Source: Pseudopedobacter alpinus
GTDB lineage: Bacteria; Bacteroidota; Bacteroidia; Sphingobacteriales; Sphingobacteriaceae
DNA: 64,000 nt
Direction: 5' to 3'
Assembly: GCF_042684645.1 (NCBI RefSeq)
Contig: NZ_JBHULV010000021.1
Location: 1-64,000 of the forward strand
The notes beneath the pieces were generated by a model, which saw only the letters and a program-made list of their open reading frames with translations, was not told the DNA's origin and ran no database searches. The position numbers were made by a program, and so were the translations under genes. Shown in pieces: positions 44,480-53,586 of the stretch (the stretch's first letter is position 1; each line of letters begins with the position of its first letter).

Positions 44480-45618
44480 TAACAATCTATGAATTTTTTT
44501 AAAATTCCCTCATTATCCTGTCCTAATTTAGGAGAACCTTTTTGAGAAGTAAAAATTTCTCCATCTATTTTAATTGGACACCGGGTAGTTCTATAAGTAT
44601 AGCCATCCTCCATCGTCACTTCTTGTACAAAATCTAAAACTTTAAAGCCTTCTTGTTCAAAAAGCTGTTGGTAATTTAAAACATCTGAACACCAAATATC
44701 AGCTGGCTCCAAAATGTTTAACCAATAAGCCGTTTCTTGAGTTTGTAAGTGATTCGCTAGAACAACCTTTATCTCATCTTTTAAAGAAAACTTATTCTCA
44801 GGAAATTGAGTCAATTCCTCACAGTTTAATAGTACAGCTAAAACAGGTAAAGAACCCATTGCTAATGCTATGTAACCATTCTTGGTTTGGTAGATTCCGT
44901 AAGGAGCTCCTAAATAAGCATTTGCGTTATTGGATTTGCTTCTTATGGGTAACTCGCCTCCATCATTATAAAATGTTGTAATCGTTTCAAACTGGAAATC
45001 AAAAGCCGATTCTAGCATAGAAACTTGTACCAAAGCACCCATTTGATGCATTGCTTTTCTGTATAGTGCAGCTAAAATACCTTGTGCAATATGTGTCCCT
45101 GCAAGCATATCAACTATAGATAAACCCATAGGAACCGGACCATCCTCATCATTTCCACTAAGCCATGTTAATGCTGTTAAAGATTGTAATAATAAATCCT
45201 GACCGGGTAAGTTTTTTAAAGTCCCATTTGAGCCAAAACCCGAAATCTCAGTATAAACCACATTAGGATTGATGGCTTTTACTTCATCATAACCTAAACC
45301 AATACGTTCCATCACGCCAGGTCTAAAATTATGCATCACTACATCTGCTTTAGCCAAAAGCTTTTTTAATTTTTTAAGTTCTTCTGGTTGTTTAAAGTCT
45401 ATCGCAAAAGATTCTTTATTTCTATTGATGGTATGAAATACAGAAGATTCACCATTCATAATTAAATCTGAAGTGTACAGTGTACGGCAAATATCCCCAG
45501 TGCCCGGTTTTTCGATTTTAATTACACGAGCTCCCATATCTGCCAACCTTAAACTAGCCGAAGGTCCAGATAGAAACTGACTAAAATCTACTATTAAATA
45601 ATCTTCTAATGGCTTCAT
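44479..45618 (-). CDS. CaiB/BaiF class III CoA-transferase (paralogue B)
   Basis: A 379-aa member of the family III CoA-transferases. Visible features: N-terminal MKPLEDYLIVDFSQFLSGPSA, LADMGARVIKIEKP, HNFRPGVMERIGLGY, PGQDLLLQS, and the active-site Asp D170 in SIVDMLAGTH. It is clearly paralogous to the next upstream gene over the whole length, sharing blocks such as FHTINRNKESFA. These enzymes move CoA between acids and usually work as interlocked dimers, so the two could form a heterodimer. Its start directly follows the stop of paralogue A with no gap. Acid substrate unknown. Confidence 0.85.
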   Translation of the reverse strand: MKPLEDYLIVDFSQFLSGPSASLRLADMGARVIKIEKPGTGDICRTLYTSDLIMNGESSVFHTINRNKESFAIDFKQPEELKKLKKLLAKADVVMHNFRPGVMERIGLGYDEVKAINPNVVYTEISGFGSNGTLKNLPGQDLLLQSLTALTWLSGNDEDGPVPMGLSIVDMLAGTHIAQGILAALYRKAMHQMGALVQVSMLESAFDFQFETITTFYNDGGELPIRSKSNNANAYLGAPYGIYQTKNGYIALAMGSLPVLAVLLNCEELTQFPENKFSLKDEIKVVLANHLQTQETAYWLNILEPADIWCSDVLNYQQLFEQEGFKVLDFVQEVTMEDGYTYRTTRCPIKIDGEIFTSQKGSPKLGQDNEGILKKFIDC

Positions 45619-46755
45619 CTAATTATTAAAAAAATGCGCTAATACTTCGTTATGTTCTCCAACTTTTGGAGCTGGCTTATCGCTGGTCAAAATTCGTCGG
45701 TCTATTTGAATCGGACATCTGGTGGTAGTCAGTTCTTGGTTGTTTTCTAGTTTGATTTGCTGCTTTAATGGCATCCCAAAATCTTGCTGATCTAAACCCT
45801 GATAATTTAAAACTTCACCACACCAAACCCCATTATCTTGCAATAACTTTAATAAATCTTCGGTATTTTTTGCACTAAGATTTCGGCTTAGAATTGTCCT
45901 AATTTCATCGCGTTGAGCAAACCATTGATGTTTTTCTGTGTAGTTTTTAAAATCTAAACCTAATAATTCGCCAATAAACATTAAATCGCCCATGGCTAAA
46001 GAAATGTAACCATCTTTAGTTTTATAGACGCCATAAGGTGCACTTAAAAAAGCATGTGCACTGCCCTCAACACCACCTCTTTGTTGAAGCTGTCCTCCAT
46101 CATTTAGATAAGAAGTGATGGCTTCAAACTGAACATCTAAAACAGACTCCAGTAAACTCACTTCTACTAATACACCCTTGCCTGTTTTTGCTCTTTTTAA
46201 TAAAGCCGTTAAAATCCCTTGCACTAAATGGTTTCCGCACATAATATCAGCTACAGATAAACCAAAAGGTACTGGACCCTGACTTTTTTTGCCTGTTAAC
46301 CAAGCTAAGCCAGATAAAGATTGAAGTAATAAATCTTGACCAGGTTTGCGAGCCCAAGGCCCCCTGCTGCCATAACCAGTAACTATTCCGTAAATTATCT
46401 TTGGATTTATTTCTAAAACATCCTCATAGGTTAAACCGATTTTCTCCATTACACCAGGACGAAAATTATGCGTCATGACATCTGCCTTTACTATCAATTT
46501 TTTTACTAAAGCAATGTCGTCAGGGTTTTTCAAATCGGCAGCAAATGATTCTTTATTTCTATTGATGGTATGAAATAGCAAACTGCTTTCGTCAACAAAA
46601 AGATCTTTAATACTTAATTGCCTGCAGGCTTCTCCTTTAATTGGTCGCTCTACTTTGATCACTCTTGCTCCTAAATCTGCTAGTTTAAGTCCAGCAGAAG
46701 GTCCTGCCAAAAACTGGCAAAATTCCAGTACAACTAATCCTTCTAAAGGTTTCAT
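45619..46755 (-). CDS. CaiB/BaiF class III CoA-transferase (paralogue A)
   Basis: A 378-aa family III CoA-transferase: MKPLEGLVVLEFCQFLAGPSA, LADLGARVIKVERP, HNFRPGVMEKIGLTY, PGQDLLLQS, and active-site Asp D170 in SVADIMCGNH. The gene overlaps the preceding solute-binding-like gene by 4 nt (ATGA) and abuts paralogue B. The conservation of both active-site Asp residues argues that both copies are functional. Together with the downstream MaoC hydratase this suggests that a carboxylic acid released from the glycan is activated to a CoA thioester. That pathway is inference. Confidence 0.85.
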   Translation of the reverse strand: MKPLEGLVVLEFCQFLAGPSAGLKLADLGARVIKVERPIKGEACRQLSIKDLFVDESSLLFHTINRNKESFAADLKNPDDIALVKKLIVKADVMTHNFRPGVMEKIGLTYEDVLEINPKIIYGIVTGYGSRGPWARKPGQDLLLQSLSGLAWLTGKKSQGPVPFGLSVADIMCGNHLVQGILTALLKRAKTGKGVLVEVSLLESVLDVQFEAITSYLNDGGQLQQRGGVEGSAHAFLSAPYGVYKTKDGYISLAMGDLMFIGELLGLDFKNYTEKHQWFAQRDEIRTILSRNLSAKNTEDLLKLLQDNGVWCGEVLNYQGLDQQDFGMPLKQQIKLENNQELTTTRCPIQIDRRILTSDKPAPKVGEHNEVLAHFFNN

Positions 46756-47900
46756 GCTGTTTCTAGATTTAAAGATTTAACATATAACTCATTCATTTTA
46801 TTCAAAATCAAAATTTCATCTCCACCATTCATCAAATAATCTCTAACAAAATCGCCTGCATGATCTTGAAAATCCATATGTCCAAAATAACGAGGGCGTA
46901 AAAAAGCTCTCTCCAAAGCAGGTAAGGTATTTTGAAAATACTGATGGGTGGTGTTGTTAATTCGTTCGTTTTTCCAAGCTTGTAAATGACCTGGCTGTCC
47001 GCCGTTATCAGCAAAAATATTTTGTTGAACATATGATGAACCTGTAAACTCTGCATATTTTATTGCCTCTGGAATATGCTTAGAAAATGCTGAAACGGCC
47101 AAACCTGTTCCGCCTAAAGCGCTTGTCATGTTTTGACCGTTTAGACTTACTAGATCATAAAAATGAAGTAAGTTTTTGCTGTAGCCGATGCGAGAGTAAT
47201 TGGAATAGCCGTAAGCAAAAGGACAATAAGCAATATCGTTAGTGTTTACCATGGCTTCATAAACTTTAATAGGATTTCTATCAAAATTTTCTGGAGCAAT
47301 GTATTGTGCCAATTCTCTAAAATATTTTAATGCTTTTACACCAATTTCTTGTGATATTACCCGCTCTTGAGACTGAAAAGGTGCATCGCCCAAACTGCAG
47401 CAAAACATGTAAAAACTCATTAAAGAATCAATCGGGATTCCGGCAAAAGCCACCAAACCTTTTTTTGCAAGGTCTAATAAATCATCAAAAGTTTGAGGTA
47501 AACTTAATCCTAAAGCTTTGAAAATATCTAACCTTGCAGCAGCTACAGGTGTTGCAGCATCTATTGGTAAAGCCCATAACTTCTCGCCAAAAACATAACT
47601 CTCATAAGATTTGCCTACTGTGTTTTCTTTTTGATCTTGAATATAATCAGCAGATAAATAATCTGACAATGGTAAAATGGTATTTGTTTTAGCTCCAAAT
47701 CCTGTCCATGGATGATCTATAACCAATAAATCAAAACGAATAGCCAAATCCTCTATGTTGTGATCGGCAAAATCTTGTAAACTTCTTTTCTCCCAGCTGA
47801 TTTCTATACCAGGATTTAACTCAGAAAATCGCTGAGCGGTAGCTACCATAGGTAATAAACCTCTGGTATGGTTCCATGTAATCCCTTTTAATCTCTTCAT
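46752..47900 (-). CDS. Solute-binding-protein-fold protein lacking a signal peptide (SBP-A)
   Basis: A 382-aa protein with the fold of ABC sugar-binding proteins: FSELNPGIEISWEKRSLQDF, DLLVIDHPWTG, KLWALPIDAATPVAAARLDIFKALG, and the C-terminal QQNIFADNGGQPGHLQAW. It begins MKRLKGITWNHTRG, with no signal peptide or lipobox, and no transporter subunits are nearby. It overlaps CoA-transferase A by 4 nt and follows the GH2 gene by 5 nt. It is only distantly similar to SBP-B, so the two are not a recent duplication. Likely cytoplasmic; role unknown. Confidence 0.75.
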   Translation of the reverse strand: MKRLKGITWNHTRGLLPMVATAQRFSELNPGIEISWEKRSLQDFADHNIEDLAIRFDLLVIDHPWTGFGAKTNTILPLSDYLSADYIQDQKENTVGKSYESYVFGEKLWALPIDAATPVAAARLDIFKALGLSLPQTFDDLLDLAKKGLVAFAGIPIDSLMSFYMFCCSLGDAPFQSQERVISQEIGVKALKYFRELAQYIAPENFDRNPIKVYEAMVNTNDIAYCPFAYGYSNYSRIGYSKNLLHFYDLVSLNGQNMTSALGGTGLAVSAFSKHIPEAIKYAEFTGSSYVQQNIFADNGGQPGHLQAWKNERINNTTHQYFQNTLPALERAFLRPRYFGHMDFQDHAGDFVRDYLMNGGDEILILNKMNELYVKSLNLETA

Positions 47901-47905
47901 CCTAT

Positions 47906-50900
47906 CTATTTCAATTTTTTGTATAAGCTTGTTAATGATTTCTCATCTACTGAATTCACAGGTTTTAAGTAAAAACTGTAGTGGTAATTCCCAGATTTGA
48001 TTTGGAATTGTGGTAATGGTGCAGAAACATCACTCCACGAATCATTACCACCTACTCCCATTTGTTTTAAATCTATATTTACAGTAATAAAACCAGCATC
48101 TTTTAAACTATTGGTATGTTTTGCTTTAATGATGTCTTCTTCTGTATATGGCCAAGCACTCATACTTAAAAGGCTATCTGCTATTATCATTAAACCATCT
48201 TTTTGATTTGCAAAGCTCATCCATCTTATGTCTGTGCGGTTTGCATTTTCTTGGGGATAAACATAAGGCTCGGTAAAATCTTTCAAAGCCATGTGATAAA
48301 TGCCTACGTCAAAACCAAAAGCCCTATCGATGTAATTTTCTTGCGGTCCTTTACCATAAAAAGTAATGTTTTGATAATCGTTTGCGATGGCACCTTGTAA
48401 ACCAACTTTTGGAATATTTGGCAAGGCCGAATTTGCTTTTAATTGATAATCTACTTTAATTCCACCTTCATTATCAATGGTATAAGTCAAAATAACTTTT
48501 GCGCTATCCTTAACAATTTCATAAGTTGATTGGTAAATTGAGCCAATTGCGTTAATTTCTTTGAAACTTGTTAAAGTAGGCTTAGCATTATACCATTGTT
48601 TTAGCTTTTTATTTGGTTTCCACCCTTTACGATCGTTATCGGTTTGTGGACGAGTAAAATGTGGCAAAAACGAAGATTTGATTAATTCCTTACCATTTTT
48701 AATATATGATGTTAAAGCACCATTTTTAAATGTTATTTTAAAATCTTTACCATGTAAAATAGCACAATCTTCACATTTAGATTGTGTTAAATCTCCACTC
48801 TTTACTGCTTTCAAGCCTAAAAAAAAGTTGCTTATAACTAATTGATTACTTGCAATTTCATGTCCTTTAGCTGCCCAAGGCAAATCAGTTTTTAGCTTAA
48901 AGCTGATGTTCAACAAATACTCGTTACCTAATTTTATTTTAGGATAAAAAGATTTGATATCTATATCTTTTCTCTCGCCAGCAGGAATATTTAATGATGG
49001 AATTTGAACGGTTTTAGTCAAAACTCCGTTTTCTAAGAAGGTTAAGAAAATATCATAATCGATTAAATTTTTTGAAGCATGTCTATTCTGAATATCTAAA
49101 ATTCCTTCTTCTTTATTTTTCCAATTTGTTTCTGCGGGTTGATAAACTCGTTTACATTCATAAATGGCTGCCTTTGGACGTCCATCTGAAGCTACAATTC
49201 CGTTGATGCAGAAATTACCATCGTTTGGTTTATCGCCAAAGTCTCCACCATAGGCGTAAAATTCTTTTCCAGTTGAGTCTTTCTTCAATAAACCTTGATC
49301 TTTAAAATCCCAAATACAGCCGCCAATCAATCTATCTCTAGAGCGGAAAATATCCCAAAACTCTTTCATGTTTCCGGTAGAGTTACCCATAGAATGAGAA
49401 TATTCTACAAAAATAATTGGACGTTTATCTCCGTTTTGTTGATTCAACAATAAATCTGGTGTGAAAATTCCAGGATAAAACCTGCTCACCATATCTACAT
49501 AATATTGGTCTACAGGGTTTTGTAAACGATGTGCATGATCTACAGATTTTGGATATTTCGGGTCTGAAGGATCAATATATCCTTCCACAGATGGGCTTCC
49601 CATAGCAGGCTCATAGTGCACCGGTCGGGTAATGTCAAAATCATGAATCCATGCAGCCATAGCTGCATTATTTGGGCCTCTTCCAGCTTCGTTACCTAAA
49701 CTCCAAATCACTACACTTGGATGATTTTTATCACGCAACACCATTCTAGTGGTGCGCTCCATAAAGGCAGAAGTCCAAGCTGGATCATTACTCAATTTAC
49801 CACCCAAACCATGGGTTTCATAATTGGCTTCGTCCATCACCATCATACCGTATTTATCACATAATTCATAGAAATATGGATCGTTTGGATAATGACTTGT
49901 TCTAATTAAGTTGAAATTGAATTGCTTAAGCGTTTTAACATCTTTCTCTAAATCGGCTCTGCTTAAAGCTTTACCTTTTATAGGGTCGTGGTCGTGGCGG
50001 TTCACACCGTATATATAAGTCACCTTTCCGTTGATGAGCATTTTTCCGTTTTCTTTAGAAAACTCAATACTTCTAAAACCTACTTTACAACTTTTAGCTT
50101 CTAATAAATTTCCTTTTTCATCAACTAAAGAAATTACTAGTGTATATAAATTTGGCGTTTCATCACTCCACTTCTTTGGATTTTTAACTTCAGTTTCTAA
50201 TAATCCAAATTTCACATTATCTAATCGAGGATAAATCTCATTTACAATAGATTCTGCACTTCTTTGTAAAGGTTTTTGAAAAACAGGTTGATTTTCGTTA
50301 TCATACAATTGGGCTTTTAATTCATATCCTTCTGGAATAAATTTGCCGGAGTAATTGTCTAATCTTGGACGCAAACTAAATATCGCATCTTTATAATCTT
50401 TATCTAATTTAGTTTGATAATGAAAATCGGCAATACGAATTTTGGGCTCAGCTAAAAGCATCACTTCTCGCTGGATTCCACTCATTCGCCAATGATCTTG
50501 GTCTTCTAAATAAGCGCCATCGCTCCAGCGTATTACTTGTACCGAAACTATATTTTCTCCATTTTTTAAATAAGCGGTTGCATTAAACTCTGAAGGCAGG
50601 CAAGAATCCTCGCCATAACCTAAAAATTTACCGTTTAACCAAACCCTAAAGGCTGAGCTTACTCCTCCAAAATGAAGCGTAATATTCATGTCTTTCCAGT
50701 TTGATGGTAGCGTAAAACTTCTTTGATAAGAACCTACTCCATTATAATCTTGAGGTACAAAAGGAGGATTTACCGGACGAAATGGATAAACAGCACTTTT
50801 ATAAATAGGTATATCATAACCTTTTAATTCCCAATTAGATGGAACTTCAATTTTATCCCATACTTTAACTTTTTGTAGATAAAAATCTTGAGGAGCATCG

Positions 50901-51178
50901 GCTGGTTTTGAGGCAAATTTAAAATCCCAATCACCATTTAAAAGCATCATTCTAGATTTTGTTCTATCGCCTTTTATGGCATCTTCTATAGATGTAAAAG
51001 AATAACTAGTCGCTCTTGCTTTATCTCTATTTATTTCTGTAACCTGAGGCACTTCCCAAGGTTGTGTGTTGTAAATACCCGGCACTATTGGTACAGCGGC
51101 AGGTAAACCATCCACAGTTTGAGCAAAAGCCGAAACGCTTAAAAACAAGAAAAGAATTATATGTTTTATGGATTTCAT
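47906..51178 (-). CDS. Secreted GH2 beta-galactosidase, LacZ-type architecture
   Basis: A 1090-aa enzyme with a signal peptide (about 1-20). It has the full LacZ-like layout: jelly-roll domain (PSNWELKGYDIPIY), two immunoglobulin-like domains, the barrel with GVNRHDHDP, acid/base E497 in SLGNEAGRG and nucleophile E592 in VEYSHSMGN, and a C-terminal small-chain domain with YGKGPQENYIDR. Beta-1,4/1,3-galactan or RG side-chain galactose is a plausible substrate. The gene overlaps the neighbouring GH2 gene by 4 nt. Confidence 0.88.
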   Translation of the reverse strand: MKSIKHIILFLFLSVSAFAQTVDGLPAAVPIVPGIYNTQPWEVPQVTEINRDKARATSYSFTSIEDAIKGDRTKSRMMLLNGDWDFKFASKPADAPQDFYLQKVKVWDKIEVPSNWELKGYDIPIYKSAVYPFRPVNPPFVPQDYNGVGSYQRSFTLPSNWKDMNITLHFGGVSSAFRVWLNGKFLGYGEDSCLPSEFNATAYLKNGENIVSVQVIRWSDGAYLEDQDHWRMSGIQREVMLLAEPKIRIADFHYQTKLDKDYKDAIFSLRPRLDNYSGKFIPEGYELKAQLYDNENQPVFQKPLQRSAESIVNEIYPRLDNVKFGLLETEVKNPKKWSDETPNLYTLVISLVDEKGNLLEAKSCKVGFRSIEFSKENGKMLINGKVTYIYGVNRHDHDPIKGKALSRADLEKDVKTLKQFNFNLIRTSHYPNDPYFYELCDKYGMMVMDEANYETHGLGGKLSNDPAWTSAFMERTTRMVLRDKNHPSVVIWSLGNEAGRGPNNAAMAAWIHDFDITRPVHYEPAMGSPSVEGYIDPSDPKYPKSVDHAHRLQNPVDQYYVDMVSRFYPGIFTPDLLLNQQNGDKRPIIFVEYSHSMGNSTGNMKEFWDIFRSRDRLIGGCIWDFKDQGLLKKDSTGKEFYAYGGDFGDKPNDGNFCINGIVASDGRPKAAIYECKRVYQPAETNWKNKEEGILDIQNRHASKNLIDYDIFLTFLENGVLTKTVQIPSLNIPAGERKDIDIKSFYPKIKLGNEYLLNISFKLKTDLPWAAKGHEIASNQLVISNFFLGLKAVKSGDLTQSKCEDCAILHGKDFKITFKNGALTSYIKNGKELIKSSFLPHFTRPQTDNDRKGWKPNKKLKQWYNAKPTLTSFKEINAIGSIYQSTYEIVKDSAKVILTYTIDNEGGIKVDYQLKANSALPNIPKVGLQGAIANDYQNITFYGKGPQENYIDRAFGFDVGIYHMALKDFTEPYVYPQENANRTDIRWMSFANQKDGLMIIADSLLSMSAWPYTEEDIIKAKHTNSLKDAGFITVNIDLKQMGVGGNDSWSDVSAPLPQFQIKSGNYHYSFYLKPVNSVDEKSLTSLYKKLK

Positions 51179-53583
51179 TTAGTTAAATTCAGTTTTAAAG
51201 TTGTAGAATTTAAGCCCGGCGAGCATGCTTTCAAAATAACTTCACCAGCCTCATCGCCTTTAATCATGATGACTGCTTTGCCATTAAATAAATTGATGTG
51301 ATTAGCCTGAAATGATTGTAGATTAGCTTGAAATCCGTTATCTACTGCTGAAATTTCAGCATCGCCAACTAACTCAAAAGTGATATTATTCATCGCATCA
51401 GGAACTAAAATACGATCTTCATCTGCCACAGAGACCGTAATAAAAGAGATTTCTTTACCATCTGCTCTAATAGTTTCTTTATCTGCTTTAAGTGTAATTT
51501 GGACTGCCGCTTTTGCAGTTTTAATTTCTTCGGTTAAAACAACCTTTCCGTTTGTGCGAGAAACCGCTTTGATGCTACCAGCTTTGTAAATTACCGACCA
51601 GCTGACATGAGCCTCATTTTCGGTTTTTCTTCTAATGCCTTGAGAAATGCCGTTTAGATAAAGTTCAACCTCGTCTGCTTGATTGTAGTAAGCCCAAACT
51701 TCTACTTTTTGACCTTCTTTCCAATTCCAATGCGGTAGTAAATGTAGAACCGGTTTATTGGTCCACTCACTTTGGTACATGTAGTAAACATCTTTTGGTA
51801 TACCTGCCAAATCAATAATTCCATAATAAGAACTTCTTGCAGGGTAATTAAATGGATGCGGCTCTCCCAAATAATCAAATCCCGACCAAACAAATAGTCC
51901 GGCCATGTAAGGTTTATTTTTTACAGCTAACCAGCTTTCTTCATGCGATGTTCCCCAATAAGCAGCTACATTATCGTAAGCAGAAACCGTCCAATCGCCA
52001 TTTAAATTTTCCATGTATTTATTTCTGGAGTTTGCAGGCCAAAGTTGTACGGTATCTTGCGGCTGTATATAAACTCCTCTTGTAGCTAATGCCGATGCTG
52101 TTTCTGTAGCCAAGAAAGTTTTATTTGGAAAACTATCTCTTAATGTTGCATATAATTTATGCTTATAGTTGAAACCTAAAACGTTTATAGCATCTGCTTT
52201 AGTGATAAAATTCTTTTTGGGTTCTAACTCCGTCATGGCAGTAGTTACTTCACGAGTGGGATCGTATTTTTTTACGATATCTACCAATTCTTTAATAATT
52301 TTTGTTCCCGATTGGTCAAATTGCTCTCTAATTTCGTTTCCTACACTCCACATAAAAACAGATGGATGGTTACGGTCTCTTAGCACCATATCTCTGGTAT
52401 CACGCTCATGCCATTCCTCAAATTCTAAATGATAATCGAATTTGTTTTTTCGTTTTCGCCACATGTCAAAAGACTCATCCATCACTAAAAAGCCCATTTC
52501 ATCGCATAGATTCAAAAACTCTGCCGAAGGTGGATTATGGCTCACACGGATGGCGTTTGTGCCCATATCTTTTAAAATTTTTAATTGACGACGGATAGCA
52601 CTTTCATTAACTACGGCCCCAATTGCGCCTAAATCGTGGTGCATACAAACGCCTAAAATCTTCATCGCTTTACCATTGAAGAAAAAACCTTTTGCAGTAT
52701 CAAAATAGAAAGTTCTTATTCCTAGTGGTGTGATATACTCATCAACTTGATTTTTCCCTACAAGTATTTGGGTTTTAACCTGATATAGGTAAGGATTTTC
52801 TGGACTCCATAGCTTCGGATTTTTAACTACAAAATTTTGGTTTACGCTATTTAGAGAATCTTTTAAATTAAGATTTGAGGACGCTTTGCTTATCGTTTTA
52901 CCTTTTGCATCTAAAATGGTAGAAATAACTTTAACACTTTGTAGAGTTGATTGTGAATTTTGAATAGATACCTCCAAGTTAACATTTGCCAATTTTTCAT
53001 CAACTTTTGGAGTGCTCACAAATGTTCCCCAATGTGCCACAGCAATTGGATTGGTGGTAATTAATCTTACGTTTCTATAAATACCTGATCCGGTGTACCA
53101 TCTGGAGCTTGGTTGTTCAGAATTATCGACCTTTACAGCGATGTAATGAGCTTTTCCAAAAACGATGTTTTGAGTTAAATCGTAACGATAAGAGCTATAA
53201 CCATAAGGACGGAAACCTATTTTTTTACCGTTTAAGTAAACAGTTGCATTTCTATAAATTCCATCAAACTCGATGTAAATCTTTTTATTTTTATCTGTAT
53301 AAGCAACGTTAAAAGTTTTAACATACCAGCCTAAACCAGCTGGTAAAGCCCCTTGTTGACTGGTAGTAGAATGCTTTTCGCTAAAAGCCCCTTTTACACT
53401 CCAATCGTGTGGTAATTGTACTTTTTCTAGTTTTGAAGAATCTTTAATGGCATATCTTAAAGTAGAATCATCTCCTAAATAGAATTTCCAATTTGCATTA
53501 AAATCTTTGCTCACTCTTTGAGAGAAAGCAGCAGAAAATGCAAGCATAAAAGTTAAAAACAGATATATTCTTTTCAATATCAT
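51175..53583 (-). CDS. Secreted GH2 glycosidase with DUF4982-type C-terminal region
   Basis: 802 aa with a signal peptide (about 1-21). The GH2 sandwich contains LPHDWSVKGAFS and SSRWYTGSGIYRNV. The barrel has acid/base E417 in WSVGNEIRE and nucleophile E494 in LATETASA. A DUF4982-like sandwich (HLLPHWNWKEGQKVEVWAY, about 620-690) and a final Ig-like domain follow. Such proteins are mostly beta-galactosidases acting on plant glycans. It differs from the neighbouring LacZ-type enzyme in the absence of the small-chain domain, so they probably cleave different linkages. Confidence 0.86.
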   Translation of the reverse strand: MILKRIYLFLTFMLAFSAAFSQRVSKDFNANWKFYLGDDSTLRYAIKDSSKLEKVQLPHDWSVKGAFSEKHSTTSQQGALPAGLGWYVKTFNVAYTDKNKKIYIEFDGIYRNATVYLNGKKIGFRPYGYSSYRYDLTQNIVFGKAHYIAVKVDNSEQPSSRWYTGSGIYRNVRLITTNPIAVAHWGTFVSTPKVDEKLANVNLEVSIQNSQSTLQSVKVISTILDAKGKTISKASSNLNLKDSLNSVNQNFVVKNPKLWSPENPYLYQVKTQILVGKNQVDEYITPLGIRTFYFDTAKGFFFNGKAMKILGVCMHHDLGAIGAVVNESAIRRQLKILKDMGTNAIRVSHNPPSAEFLNLCDEMGFLVMDESFDMWRKRKNKFDYHLEFEEWHERDTRDMVLRDRNHPSVFMWSVGNEIREQFDQSGTKIIKELVDIVKKYDPTREVTTAMTELEPKKNFITKADAINVLGFNYKHKLYATLRDSFPNKTFLATETASALATRGVYIQPQDTVQLWPANSRNKYMENLNGDWTVSAYDNVAAYWGTSHEESWLAVKNKPYMAGLFVWSGFDYLGEPHPFNYPARSSYYGIIDLAGIPKDVYYMYQSEWTNKPVLHLLPHWNWKEGQKVEVWAYYNQADEVELYLNGISQGIRRKTENEAHVSWSVIYKAGSIKAVSRTNGKVVLTEEIKTAKAAVQITLKADKETIRADGKEISFITVSVADEDRILVPDAMNNITFELVGDAEISAVDNGFQANLQSFQANHINLFNGKAVIMIKGDEAGEVILKACSPGLNSTTLKLNLTK

Positions 53584-53586
53584 AAG

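Noticed and set aside
43256..47900. ABC sugar importer locus
   Set aside because: The two solute-binding-like proteins have no signal peptides, and no permease or ATPase genes are present.
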